Positions 8,946 through 18,100 of a DNA stretch of 21,714 nucleotides are shown here, one piece after another. The stretch covers positions 1 to 21,714 of the forward strand of contig CAYRTD010000063.1 of assembly GCA_964426915.1 (NCBI GenBank). Reading direction: 5' to 3'. Position 1 is the first letter of the stretch. Each line of letters begins with the position of its first letter. The DNA is from CAYRTD01 sp964426915. GTDB taxonomy: Bacteria; Bacteroidota; Bacteroidia; Bacteroidales; GCA-2748055. The translations under genes and the position numbers were made by a program. Below the pieces are notes generated by a model. That model was given only the letters and a program-made list of their open reading frames with translations, was not told the DNA's origin and did no database searches.

Positions 8946-9263
8946 ATGAAGAAGCATATAAGGAAATATTATAACATGTTTCTGCCGTATATAGGAAATA
9001 AATACATACTGGCAACCTCACTGTTGGTATTATGGGTGCTATTTTTTGATCAGAATAATCTCATTGACCGGTATAAACTGATCAGGGAGATTAACAAACT
9101 GGAAAAAAATCATGAATATTACATAGAGAGAATAGCCTCCGATTCTGCCCGTCTTATTGAATTAAAAACGAGTCCTGAGAATCTCGAAAAATTTGCCCGT
9201 GAGCAATATCTTATGAAAAAGGATGATGAAGATATTTTTGTGATCGTGGAGACCGAAAAATGA
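8946..9263 (+). CDS. Septum formation initiator family protein (DivIC/FtsB-like)
   Basis: A 105-residue bitopic membrane protein of the family that stabilises the cell-division complex together with FtsL and FtsQ. There is a short cytoplasmic N-terminus, one membrane helix (about 19-35, YILATSLLVLWVLFF), a periplasmic coiled coil (about 37-75) and the conserved end ENLEKFAREQYLMKKDDEDI (78-97). ATG 8946 was chosen because it gives the normal family length. The open frame reaches back to 8769, but that part covers repeat copy C and the terminator and reads as nonsense. TTG at 8940 is a possible alternative. It is convergent with the glycosyltransferase, stop codons one base apart. Its promoter is not evident, since a terminator lies just before it. 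Confidence 0.9.
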   Translation: MKKHIRKYYNMFLPYIGNKYILATSLLVLWVLFFDQNNLIDRYKLIREINKLEKNHEYYIERIASDSARLIELKTSPENLEKFAREQYLMKKDDEDIFVIVETEK

Positions 9264-9264
9264 A

Positions 9265-10554
9265 TTATTTGCTGCGATCTGTTTTTCTGTATATTTCGAG
9301 CAACGTCTTTGCATTCAGATCAGATGGTACTTCACTCTTGTTTTTTCTCAGCAATATTTCTGCAGCTTTTGTTACCGGGATATCCGCGAAATGACTTTTC
9401 CCGTGATTCAGGAATTTCAGTGCCATAAACATGTTAAACCATCTGAAGAATCGTTTGGTAAATGCTTTTTGTCCTGAGGAATTACCTGCAATCTCCCTAA
9501 ATTTATTTTTTATACCGTAATTGAGGAGAAATCTTTTCAGGAGGGGGTGGTATTCATCAATGAACCTAAAATCATTTTTTAATGTGAACTGGTAAAATGA
9601 ACCGGATGAATGCAGAAAAGATCCTAATATCTCAAATAATCCGGGATGATTTGTACATAGTTCTTCTTTCGTTTCAAGGTATTTTTTCACCACGGGGCCG
9701 GTTCCGAAGACCACTCTTTCCGATGGCCTTGGTGAGGGAAATACTCTGGTAGTATTGCATTCGGAAAAGTTCCCCAGGTCGAAAATTTTCTGTAAAAAAT
9801 AAAAATCCTCCCCTGCCTGTCTTTTGTTCATTCCTCCCTGTTCGCAATAAACCTGTGCTTTCACACCAAAAGATGAGCCGACCGTGTGAAAAGCATTCGG
9901 ATGACCTGAATGCCGGAGAGATTGCACATAATATCGAAGATGCAGTTCGTATTGAGCTACTGCTTCATATATTTCATCTTCGAAACCTCCCTGCAGGGGG
10001 TGTTCGTAATAGATGTTAAATCCGTCTGTTCCCTCATTTTTCCGGTGAAAAATATCGATGGCTGTGAAATAGTTTTTATCAACCCTTGCATCTGCATCGA
10101 GGGACAGAATAATACCATCATTACGACCAGTTTCATTAAATCTTGAAACCGCTTCATCCATTCCCGTTTTTCTTGCAAAGCCTACACCACTGTTTTTTTT
10201 ATCCGGTGGACAGGCAACAAGAAAATAGAATTTTTTTCCCGGTTGACTTTTTATTTTTGCCCAGGCTTTTCCTTCTTCCAGGATACGGAGATTTTTTTTA
10301 ACTGTAATGTCATCGCTGCCATAAGGATAGTTGATTACTATTATGACCTCAATTCCGGGAGTAATCCTGTCGCAGTTAAATAAAGAATCCAGACTCCCAA
10401 TGAGTCCGGATTCATCAAATGCCGGTATAACGACAATATATTTCAGATTATTATCAGGAGGCGATTCGATAAGTTGTTTTCCGCGGACCGATTTTTCAAG
10501 GTATGCATCGGCGAAACCTGAATTTTTATTTTTCTGAGTTTTGCTCTGATTCAT
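9265..10554 (-). CDS. Family 2 glycosyltransferase
   Basis: Predicted cytosolic inverting glycosyltransferase (GT-A fold) that would transfer a sugar from a nucleotide sugar; substrate unknown. In 429 residues the start YIVVIPAFDESGLIGSLDSL (39-58) is the usual GT2 nucleotide-binding strand. GVGFARKTGMDEAV (about 123-136), the metal-binding DAD at 153-155 (LSLDADARVD) and the GED motif at 248-250 (AGEDFYFLQKI) complete the family pattern. No membrane helix is evident. The start ATG 10554 lies 29 bases inside the end of the ompH-like gene, so the two are likely co-transcribed and translationally coupled. A role in envelope glycan synthesis fits the neighbour but is inferred. Confidence 0.88.
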   Translation of the reverse strand: MNQSKTQKNKNSGFADAYLEKSVRGKQLIESPPDNNLKYIVVIPAFDESGLIGSLDSLFNCDRITPGIEVIIVINYPYGSDDITVKKNLRILEEGKAWAKIKSQPGKKFYFLVACPPDKKNSGVGFARKTGMDEAVSRFNETGRNDGIILSLDADARVDKNYFTAIDIFHRKNEGTDGFNIYYEHPLQGGFEDEIYEAVAQYELHLRYYVQSLRHSGHPNAFHTVGSSFGVKAQVYCEQGGMNKRQAGEDFYFLQKIFDLGNFSECNTTRVFPSPRPSERVVFGTGPVVKKYLETKEELCTNHPGLFEILGSFLHSSGSFYQFTLKNDFRFIDEYHPLLKRFLLNYGIKNKFREIAGNSSGQKAFTKRFFRWFNMFMALKFLNHGKSHFADIPVTKAAEILLRKNKSEVPSDLNAKTLLEIYRKTDRSK

Positions 10555-11155
10555 ACTTCTGGTTGATACCTTTCAGAACTTCCTTTGTTATATTCAGAGC
10601 ATCGCTTGCATAGAGGATGCTGCCTCCGAAGCTATAGGAGAGAATATAGCGATAGCTTTTATCGCTATTATATTCTTCCAGGTAATCCATAATGTAATCT
10701 ATGACCCTGTTCTGGCTTACCACATTTTCTTCCTGAAGTTCCATCATATATTCATTCCTTTGGTTCTCCAGTTCCATTCTACGGTTTGAGAGCCGGGCCT
10801 CAAGATCCTGGGCCTCCCTTCTGGTTAATAGCCCCTTTTGTACTTTTTCCTGAAAATCTCCTATTTCTTTTTCAAAGTTTCTGTACTGTGAAGAAAAATT
10901 TGATTCAAGTCTTTGTTGCCGGCCGGTGAGCTTTTCAGTAAGATCCTCATACATTGTCATGTTGGCGAGCAAGGTGTCTAAATTCACATAAGCTATTGGT
11001 AGATCTGCATCCACCGGCGAGCTTGCTCTTTCCATCTGAGTTTCAGTTTTTTCAGCTTGTGTTTCGGTTTTTTTTCCACCTGTGAAATAAAGCACATAGA
11101 GAACCGCAATTGCGATCAGTAAAACAACATTAATTATCAGATTTGTCTTTTTCAT
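10526..11155 (-). CDS. OmpH/Skp-family periplasmic chaperone-like protein, membrane-anchored
   Basis: 209 residues: one hydrophobic segment (about 6-24, with no clear signal-peptidase site), a threonine/glutamate-rich spacer (28-48), the family start IAYVNLDTLL (54-63), a long coiled coil (about 65-150) and the closing part with DALNITKEVLKGIN (185-198). Skp/OmpH proteins hold unfolded outer-membrane proteins in the periplasm. Here the N-terminus looks like a signal anchor, so the coiled coil may stay tethered to the inner membrane; a cleaved signal peptide is the alternative. It is the first gene of a two-gene unit, overlapping the glycosyltransferase by 29 bases. A -7-type box lies 24 bases upstream. 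Confidence 0.87.
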   Translation of the reverse strand: MKKTNLIINVVLLIAIAVLYVLYFTGGKKTETQAEKTETQMERASSPVDADLPIAYVNLDTLLANMTMYEDLTEKLTGRQQRLESNFSSQYRNFEKEIGDFQEKVQKGLLTRREAQDLEARLSNRRMELENQRNEYMMELQEENVVSQNRVIDYIMDYLEEYNSDKSYRYILSYSFGGSILYASDALNITKEVLKGINQKYESEQNSEK

Positions 11156-11179
11156 TCTTTATTATTTTAAAAATATCTG

Positions 11180-11187
11180 CAAATATA
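11180..11187 (-). promoter_or_regulatory. Likely -7 promoter box for the ompH-like / glycosyltransferase pair
   Basis: The minus strand reads TATATTTG, an exact match to the Bacteroidota -7 consensus TAnnTTTG, ending 24 bases before the start codon. A TTG triplet stands 15 bases upstream of it, slightly nearer than the usual spacing of about 17-23. Position and match make it a reasonable but unproven promoter. Confidence 0.4.
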
Positions 11188-11258
11188 GTCTTTGCTGCCG
11201 AACAATAAAATATGTTTAGGGAAAACAAAGGAATGAAAAAATAATTATCAGGAAAGGA

Positions 11259-12239
11259 TTAAAATTCAGGACAGGGGATCATGTGTTTTCTCTCACGCTG
11301 CCGTGTCGTTTTAAACTCATAGATAAGCGATATCTCATGAGCTCCTCCTGTAGAGGCGAGAAGTCGTGAAATTGTAAAGTCGTAAGAGTAACCCACTGAG
11401 AAATCATCAATTTTGTATCCGGTTAAAATAGCAACTGCATCTCCTCTTACTTCATTATTGATAAATGGTATCCCTCTGTACCAAAGCCCTACCACCAGGG
11501 GCTCCTTGAACCAGTATAGTCCCAGATCAAGCTGACTTATCCCCCCCTGGTTTTTAAACAAGAATGCGAGGGAGAGTGTCTCATCTATCGGGTTTAGTAG
11601 CCGCCCTCTTCGTACTATCTGTGTTCCTCCGAAAACTGAAAGTTTCATTGGAACGAATTCTTCTGAATCATAAAGAGAGTTCCTTGGTTTTAGTAAATGG
11701 TCGAAAGTTACTCCAAGCCAGTGTTTTTCAGAGTAAGCAAGAAGAGATGTAGCAAAGTCCACATCCGATCTCGAATCTAGCGGAGGTTGTTCGATACTGG
11801 TGTTTCCCGTTCCCCCGGGAGAAATCTGGTCATTCCAGGTAAGCTTGTCAAAATCCAGGCCTGTTTGCATGAAGTAGAAATGGGCTCCCGGACGAATGTG
11901 CCATGAGTTGTTTATTTTTATGTCGTAGGAATACTGAATCCCAAAATTCGTTGTACTTAGGTCGCCTGAGCCGGCAACATCTCTCAAAATCAGGAACCCC
12001 ACCCCGGAATTAAAATTTGAGAAAAAATGGTCGTAGGCAAAAGTATAAGAAACGAAAGTTCCCGGAAGACCAGGCCACTGGTTTCTGTAGGAAAGGGATA
12101 TCCGGTCCTGCTGGATCGCACCCGCAAAAGAGGGAGCAAGGTACAGCTTACTCGCATAAAACTGCGTAAACTGCACATCCTGCGAACTTAGATACAGTGT
12201 GGATAAGAGTATGGATATGGTAAGCAGGATCTTCTTCAC
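11259..12239 (-). CDS. PorP/SprF-family type IX secretion membrane protein
   Basis: 326 residues with a signal peptide (about 1-19, MKKILLTISILLSTLYLSSQ). The family start follows: QFTQFYASKLYLAPSFAGA, YRNQWPGLPGTFVSYTFAYD, GVGFLILRDVAGSGDLSTT, and then alternating beta strands of an outer-membrane barrel. PorP belongs to the T9SS; SprF-type paralogues help export particular partners that carry a type B C-terminal domain. Such a partner is encoded just upstream (12714-14084), so a dedicated pair is plausible, though the genome may hold many paralogues. The start codon is GTG (12239-12237), which gives an intact signal peptide; the overlapping ATG at 12241 runs straight into TGA. The 474-bp gap to the upstream gene contains repeat copy D. 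Confidence 0.93.
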   Translation of the reverse strand: MKKILLTISILLSTLYLSSQDVQFTQFYASKLYLAPSFAGAIQQDRISLSYRNQWPGLPGTFVSYTFAYDHFFSNFNSGVGFLILRDVAGSGDLSTTNFGIQYSYDIKINNSWHIRPGAHFYFMQTGLDFDKLTWNDQISPGGTGNTSIEQPPLDSRSDVDFATSLLAYSEKHWLGVTFDHLLKPRNSLYDSEEFVPMKLSVFGGTQIVRRGRLLNPIDETLSLAFLFKNQGGISQLDLGLYWFKEPLVVGLWYRGIPFINNEVRGDAVAILTGYKIDDFSVGYSYDFTISRLLASTGGAHEISLIYEFKTTRQRERKHMIPCPEF

Positions 12240-12330
12240 ATTAATACACTTAGGATCTACTAAAAATCTTCACGAAAAATCTAAAAAAGTAAACTTTAAT
12301 CTATCTTAGTTTTTGCTTGTAACCTAATAA

Positions 12331-12503
12331 GTTTTTGTCCTTAAAGCCCGCTATTTGCGTTATGCTCGCCCAAAATTTGCTCATTTACATCAGTAAAAAA
12401 CTCTTTTTCCGGCTTGTGCCATCGCACGCGATCGCAAATCTTAATCTCGGACATTCTGTTCCGATAGCTATCGGAACAGGCACCCGACTTTATTGACAGG
12501 CAC
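12331..12503 (-). repeat. Dispersed modular repeat, copy D
   Basis: Read on the minus strand it starts GTGCCTGTCAATAAAGTCGG (complement of 12503-12484). A perfect 24-bp palindrome (12456-12479) follows, identical in core to that of copy B. Then come AATGTCCGAGATTAAG, GGCACAAGCCGGAAAAAG and GGCGAGCATAACGC, all aligning with copy B. The far end (12331-12350, GTTTTTGTCCTTAAAGCCCG) is an imperfect inverted copy of the near end, agreeing at 13 of 20 positions. The inner hairpin is more decayed than in copy B. It lies between the PKD/CTD gene and the PorP-like gene. Confidence 0.78.
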
Positions 12504-12713
12504 TAATTAATATATTAACAGATTTTTTTGTCAATATACCCTTTTAAACGAAAGCGGGCCATATTAGTTACATTTTACGAAGAATTGATTATTGCCGGGG
12601 GAAGAAAACCCGGCAGGAATATCTGTTTGTATTTAAGTGATAAGATGATAGCTTCTGTGGACAAGGTTCCTCATATTTTTCTTCACATATTTTCCCACCT
12701 CATTTTCTTTCTT
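12504..12713. other. Gap downstream of the PKD/CTD gene with a stem-loop
   Basis: No coding sequence is supported. A 7-bp GC-rich stem TGCCGGG (12593-12599) / CCCGGCA (12609-12615) with a 9-base loop lies about 100 bases past the stop codon of the minus-strand PKD/CTD gene. There is no T-run on either side, so it is not called a terminator. Confidence 0.35.
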
Positions 12714-14084
12714 TTACCATCTCTCCTCATGTATCAATGTCACGTCTCCTATCTTTACTATTTGTTGTCCATTTTTAAATATTGCCTTTAGCTTATAAAT
12801 GTATACACCCTGAGGCTGTAATTCCTGCATGTGATAACCGTCCCAGCCTATTTCCGGATCTTTACTTTCGAAAATCAGGTTACCGTTTTTATTGAATATG
12901 CGCAGGGTATATTCAACTGGTTGTTCCTGCATAAAGGGATGAAATACTTCATTATTGGTTCCATGGGCAGAATAATAACCTCCAACCGGTCCCTCCTGAT
13001 TAGGAGTAAATGCGTTAGGAAAGATTATTTCAGGCTCACCGGAGGAAAAGGGATTGGAAAGGACCATAGAATCTTTACATCCATTTTCGTTTATGGCTAT
13101 AAGTTTAATTTTATAATTATTTCCATTTTCGTAAAGTTTGGTGGGTTCTTCCAGCTCTGATCCCGTAGCATCACCGAAGTCCCATATATATCGCTCTGCT
13201 CCCCTTGAATAATTATAAAAGTACACTGCTCGTCCTCCTTCCGGAATATCATTAACATCCATTTCAAATATTGCGACGGGATTGGGATAAACCTTAATGA
13301 TTTCTGAATAACTGTTGATCTCGTTTTTTTCATTTCGGACGGTTAAGCTGACGAAATAATTACCCGGTTCATCGAATATGTAAACCGGATTTTTCTTCCC
13401 GGAACTTCCGCCGTCTCCAAAATTCCATTCATATTTAACGGCATCCGGGCTGCTACTGTTAAACTGTACCTGTAAAGGAACACAACCTTCAAATGCTGAA
13501 GGAATATAGAAAGCCTGTGGAGGACCCGTATATCCTTTTTTAAAGCTAAGACTATCCTCTTTCTTCTTTTCAGGAGGACTTTTCTCCCTGGGTTTAGGAG
13601 AGGCTACCTGTTTTTCAGGTAATCTTTCTCCGGAAATACTGTCTGCAGATATTACATCAGGTTTTTTATTCTCCTTTTCAGAACTATCCGGTTCAACTTC
13701 TTTCATGATCTCAGACTGTGGCTTTTGCACTTCAGCCCCATCAGGTTTATATTTAGGTGTCGGATCTTTATCAGGCATTTCAACGGCTTTCTCTTTTTCC
13801 AATGAATCCGGAGAATCGGCAGGTCTGCTCTTCATTTCTCCCGGCTCTCCTGTTTCCTTTTCTGAGATGGTAATGGGGGTCTTGTCAATCATAATCCAGA
13901 ATGTTCCTGTAATCAGAATAAGACCGGCTGCATAAAATACATTAAATCCATTCCAGCGAAAATGCATAAAGTTTTTCCACATCAGTTTTTGCCTGATTGA
14001 CTTCCATACCCTTGTGGAAGGCTTCACACTGTAATCCTCAAATCCCTTCCGGAACAGATTTTCTATATTTTCATCGTTTTTCAT
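12714..14084 (-). CDS. Membrane-anchored PKD protein with T9SS type B C-terminal domain; possible anti-sigma factor
   Basis: 456 residues. The N-terminal 45 residues (NLFRKGFEDYSVKPSTRVWK...) are charged and resemble the cytoplasmic start of Bacteroidota anti-sigma-like membrane proteins. One membrane helix follows (about 46-66). A long linker rich in Pro, Lys and Glu (67-185) would span the periplasm. Then come two PKD domains (about 190-266 with WNFGDG at 220-225; about 268-342 with WDFGDA at 301-306) and a gliding-motility / T9SS type B C-terminal domain (about 352-451: IIFPNAFTPN, YTLRIFNKNGNLIFES, GVYIYKLKA). It lies 112 bases after the ECF sigma gene on the same strand, as anti-sigma genes usually do. 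The anti-sigma role is inferred from position and N-terminus only. An inner-membrane helix plus a T9SS sorting domain in one chain is an odd combination. Confidence 0.88.
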   Translation of the reverse strand: MKNDENIENLFRKGFEDYSVKPSTRVWKSIRQKLMWKNFMHFRWNGFNVFYAAGLILITGTFWIMIDKTPITISEKETGEPGEMKSRPADSPDSLEKEKAVEMPDKDPTPKYKPDGAEVQKPQSEIMKEVEPDSSEKENKKPDVISADSISGERLPEKQVASPKPREKSPPEKKKEDSLSFKKGYTGPPQAFYIPSAFEGCVPLQVQFNSSSPDAVKYEWNFGDGGSSGKKNPVYIFDEPGNYFVSLTVRNEKNEINSYSEIIKVYPNPVAIFEMDVNDIPEGGRAVYFYNYSRGAERYIWDFGDATGSELEEPTKLYENGNNYKIKLIAINENGCKDSMVLSNPFSSGEPEIIFPNAFTPNQEGPVGGYYSAHGTNNEVFHPFMQEQPVEYTLRIFNKNGNLIFESKDPEIGWDGYHMQELQPQGVYIYKLKAIFKNGQQIVKIGDVTLIHEERW

Positions 14085-14196
14085 TTTATCATCAGCAGGC
14101 TTCAGCTCTGCTTTTTACCCTATTTCTACTGTTTCAAGTAATGACAAATTTATTATTTATCTATGATTCCATATCCATCTACTTTCTCTTTTTATA

Positions 14197-14778
14197 TCAT
14201 GAGGCACTGTCACCATCCGTTGATTTGTTCTCTCTGCCCACTTCTTCCCCAAGTTCCTTCAACCTGCACTGAATCAGTTTCCGGGCACGGGAATACTGCG
14301 ATTTGGATGTATTTACATCAATACCCATCATTTCTGATATTTCACGGTGTTTATAACCTTCAATTGCATAGAGGTTAAAAACCATTCTGTATCCCGGGGG
14401 CAGATTATCTATTACCTTCATCATTTCCGACCGGGTAAATTCCAGGTCAGGAAGGTCACAGTCGCCTATATTCCTTTCCTGCATATCGTCGACATCATAA
14501 TGATACTGATGCTTCAGGTTTTTATGATAGTGAGTAATGGCGGTATTGATCATAATTCTTCGCATCCAGGCTACAAGAGTACTTTCCCCCCTGAAATTTT
14601 TCAGATATGTAAAGATCTTAACGAATCCTTCCTGGAGGATATCCTCTGCCTCCGGGCGGCTACCGGTATAACGCATGCAAACACCAAGTAGCCCAGGTGC
14701 AAAATATCCATACAGAATCTTTTGCGCTTTTGGCTCATGATTTATGCATTTCCGGATTATTTCCTGTTCATTAAACAT
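14197..14778 (-). CDS. ECF-type RNA polymerase sigma factor
   Basis: 193 residues with only the two sigma domains expected of an ECF factor. Region 2 (about 10-82) includes PEAEDILQEGFVKIFTYLKNF, which contacts core polymerase and the -10 element. Region 4 (about 115-175) carries the helix-turn-helix GYKHREISEMMGIDVNTSKS, which binds the -35 element. Residues 85-112 are an acidic linker. The ATG at 14778 gives a normal length. The next gene on the strand codes for a membrane protein with an anti-sigma-like start, suggesting a sigma/anti-sigma pair. No autoregulated promoter could be read upstream. Confidence 0.94.
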   Translation of the reverse strand: MFNEQEIIRKCINHEPKAQKILYGYFAPGLLGVCMRYTGSRPEAEDILQEGFVKIFTYLKNFRGESTLVAWMRRIMINTAITHYHKNLKHQYHYDVDDMQERNIGDCDLPDLEFTRSEMMKVIDNLPPGYRMVFNLYAIEGYKHREISEMMGIDVNTSKSQYSRARKLIQCRLKELGEEVGRENKSTDGDSAS

Positions 14779-15185
14779 GGATTCGTACAGGTTGATGACT
14801 TTTTTAATATTTGAATGGTTGCATTAGTAATGAGAAATAAATTTAGTAAAAAGAAAATGGATCATAAAGGAAAACGGGAAAAGTTATTAAGAGTGGTTAG
14901 AAGTGGTTGGAGGGGCGTTATTCGTACACACCCTAAGGGTCCAGACCCTTAGGGTGTGTACGAATATCGCGGGCCTTAACCCATTCAAAAACAGCAAAAT
15001 AAGAAAACAACCTTTCTCCATTTCATCTCAATAAAGCAGAAAAAGAAAGAAATCAGCCACGGGACCTTAGCTTTTACATTATAAAGAAACTCTTATGCTA
15101 TAAATCATTTCCCCACCTGATAAACATCATAATCCCTGCTCTTCATTATCTCTATATTGCACGGATGATCTAAACTGCCAGCTAT
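14779..15185. other. Divergent gap between sigma factor and fused flavoprotein
   Basis: 407 bases between two divergent starts. The notable content is the long perfect hairpin at 14919-14966, listed separately. TAGCTTTT near 15068-15075 is a seven-of-eight match to TAnnTTTG, about 110 bases before the flavoprotein start, with no upstream partner box. No small gene is supported on either strand. Confidence 0.4.
14919..14966. repeat. Perfect 22-bp inverted repeat with 4-base loop
   Basis: The arms are 14919-14940 and 14945-14966, exact reverse complements around CCAG; the loop's C and G could also pair. Each arm holds its own small palindrome (ACCCTAAGGGT and ACCCTTAGGGT), so alternative foldings exist. 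There is no T-run on either side, so it is not a standard intrinsic terminator. It lies 141 bases before the sigma-factor start and 219 bases before the flavoprotein start. Confidence 0.9.
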
Positions 15186-18100
15186 ATGCAAAAGATAGAA
15201 AAACATCCGGTTCTTCAAGTACCTTCGAATGGGAAGGTTCAATTCACTTACGAGGGTAAAAGGCTTAGCGGGGAAAAGGGGTTTACCATAGCTGCTGCTT
15301 TGCACCGTGCAGGATATCCTGTTCATAGTCATAGCCTTAAAAATCGTAACCGTTCACTGGAATGTGGAATCGGAAAATGTGGTGCCTGTGAAATGCTGGT
15401 GGACGGGAAGGTCCGTCGAATATGTATTACTCTCGTCGACAATGTGAAGGAAGTGAGGGAGATCCCCATGGAATACCATCCTGAGATCAGATCTTCCTCC
15501 GGAAAAAAACCGGTAAAGGTATTCAAAACCCGGGTTGCCATCGTGGGTGCCGGTCCGGCAGGTCTTGCCGCCCGTGAATTGCTGAATGAGCATGGAGTGG
15601 ATAATATTATCATTGACAACAACGACAAAATAGGGGGACAGTTCCTCATGCAGACCCATCAGTTCTTTTTCTTTGAAAAGGAAAAGAAATTCGGAGGTAT
15701 GAGGGGATTTGATATCGCCCGGACACTTGCAGGTGAAGATCACCGGGGTATATTTCTGGATTCAACCGTTTGGGACATCTTCGGGGAGAAACGACTGGCC
15801 GTAAAGAATATTAAAACGATGGAGGTTTATTATGTAGATGCAGATTACCTCCTTATTGCCACTGGTGCTGTGCCTTTTATGCCTGCTTTTGAAAACGATG
15901 ATCTGCCGGGTGTTTATACCGCTGCAGTAGTCCAGAAAATGATGAATCAGGAATTTACGCTTCTCGGAAAAAATATCCTTACGGTAGGTGCAGGTAATAT
16001 TGGTTATCTTACTTCATACCAACTTATGCAGGCAGGTGCAAGGGTTAAGGCTATTATAGAAGCCCAGCCCGGTGAAGGAGGATTTCCTGTTCAGGCTAAT
16101 CGTGTGCGGAGGCTGGGGATACCGGTAATCACTTCTCACATGTTATTGAAAGCCATTCCAAAAGAAAACAATGAAGGCATAAGGGGAGCGGTGATAGCGG
16201 AGTGCCGCGATTTTCAGCCTATCCCGGGCACAGAGCGGATTATGGAGGATATTGATGCTATAAATATATGCACAGGCCTTGTGTCCGACGATCTTCTGCT
16301 TACCAAAGGCCGTGAAGTGTTTGGACGGAGTTGTTTTGGTGCCGGCGATGCCATTCGGATTGGAGAGGGTACTTCGGCTGTTCTCCGGGGTAAGCAGGCT
16401 GCTATAGAGATCCTTGAAGAAGCTGGTATTCGCTACGATTATGATCATTATCTCGGAATTTCCAAGGAATACATCGATTCACAACAACCTCCGGTTAAGA
16501 TCATTGATCGGCCATTACTGCCATCGGCGGAAAGAAGAAAAGAAAAAGCCTTTGTGATCATTGACTGCCTTTACGGTTTTGCCTGTAATCCCTGCTCTTT
16601 CGCATGCCCCCATGGAGCTATTACCAAAACTTCAACCAGTACGGTTCCAAAAATTGATTTTGAAAAATGTATAGGTTGTATGAAATGCGTTTATCAGTGT
16701 CCGGGACTTGCAATTTTCGGTTTTGATCTGAATAAGAATCAACTTTTCCTTCCCCTGGAATATGAAGTTGATGAAGGTGCTGAAGTATTTCTGATCGATA
16801 ATCGGGGACAGGTCCTTGGAGAAGCTATTGTGAAAAGAATTCGGAAGAATTCAAATAAAACCCATGTGGCCAGGGTTGAAGCTACTGATATCAGCGGAGA
16901 TCTGCAGATGGAGGTCAGAGGGTTTATTACAAAGAAGGATTATCCTGAAAAGATAAGCCTTAGAGAAAGTGTTGAGAACATCCCCTCGGAATCATTCATA
17001 TGTCATTGTGATGATGTAAAAATGGAAGATATTCTTGAAGTGGTGGGCGAAAGAAAGTTTATTTCTGTTGATGAGATAAAGCATACCACTCGCCTGGGAA
17101 TGGGAGCATGCCGGGGGAAAAGATGCATCAAAAGATTAAAACAATCCATCCGTTCATACGGTATTTCTGTGGTGGGCGAACCCACACCCAGGGGCCCCAT
17201 GTCAAATCAGCTGGATATGGCTGAACTATATCCCGGAGATTCACGGGATGATATACGTGTTTTTGCAAACGGAGGAAATATACCTGAAATTGAGGTCACG
17301 TCACTGGTTGCCGGAGGCGGGATCGGTGGGAGTGCCCTGTTCCGTTATCTTGCAGGTGCCGGTATGAACCCCCTGCTTGTAAACTACGGACACGGGGCAT
17401 CCTGGAGAAACATTGCCGGGGGTCGCCCGGTGTTCAGTGTACCTGAACTTTCGGATATCGCTACCAGAAACCTTGAGGTATTCAGTGAACTTCAGAAAAT
17501 AAAAAATATCGATTTCAGAAAAATCAGGTACGTAACCTTTGCACACGATCAGATTACCCGTGAAAATCTGGAAAAATCCATGGAGTGGCAGGAGGCAAAA
17601 ATGATAGATCCAAAAGATTTTCGCAGAGAAATCTCACCCTCGTTTGCTTCAGGTTCTCAAAAGTATATCTCAGCACTTATTACGGCTAACTGCTGGCAGG
17701 CTACGCCGGGGAAAACAATAGACCTGCTCAGGAACATCGGGATCGAAAAAGGAGGGAAGATTTCCGAAGATACCCGTATTCTGGATGTTAGGAAAGAACA
17801 GGGGACCTATCATATTCTTGTTCAGAACCGTTCAGGAGAATTCCTGAAATACCGGACGGAGGTATTCATTAATGCCCTTGGTCCTGAGGGAGGTAAGTTT
17901 GCCTCACAGCTTGGACTTGATACCGGCATTTATCCCGTTCGTCATCAGGCATTTATTACCCGGCGTCTGCCAATGATGGGGATAAACGGAGAACCACTTC
18001 CCATGCTTATAGACAGAAGGAAGTACAAAGGTTTTGCTGCAGTTTATGGACAGCAACTCGCCGAAACCGGTCAGATTATCGGCTGCGCTTCTCCTGCAAC

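Noticed and set aside
8611..9021. 136-codon minus-strand frame over the end of the large gene and copy C
   Set aside because: It is a shadow frame antisense to the beta-helix C-terminus, the repeat and the DivIC/FtsB-like start; its translation has no family pattern.
14919..14966. Intrinsic terminator
   Set aside because: The stem is long and perfect but no T-run follows on either strand, and it is far from both neighbouring gene ends.
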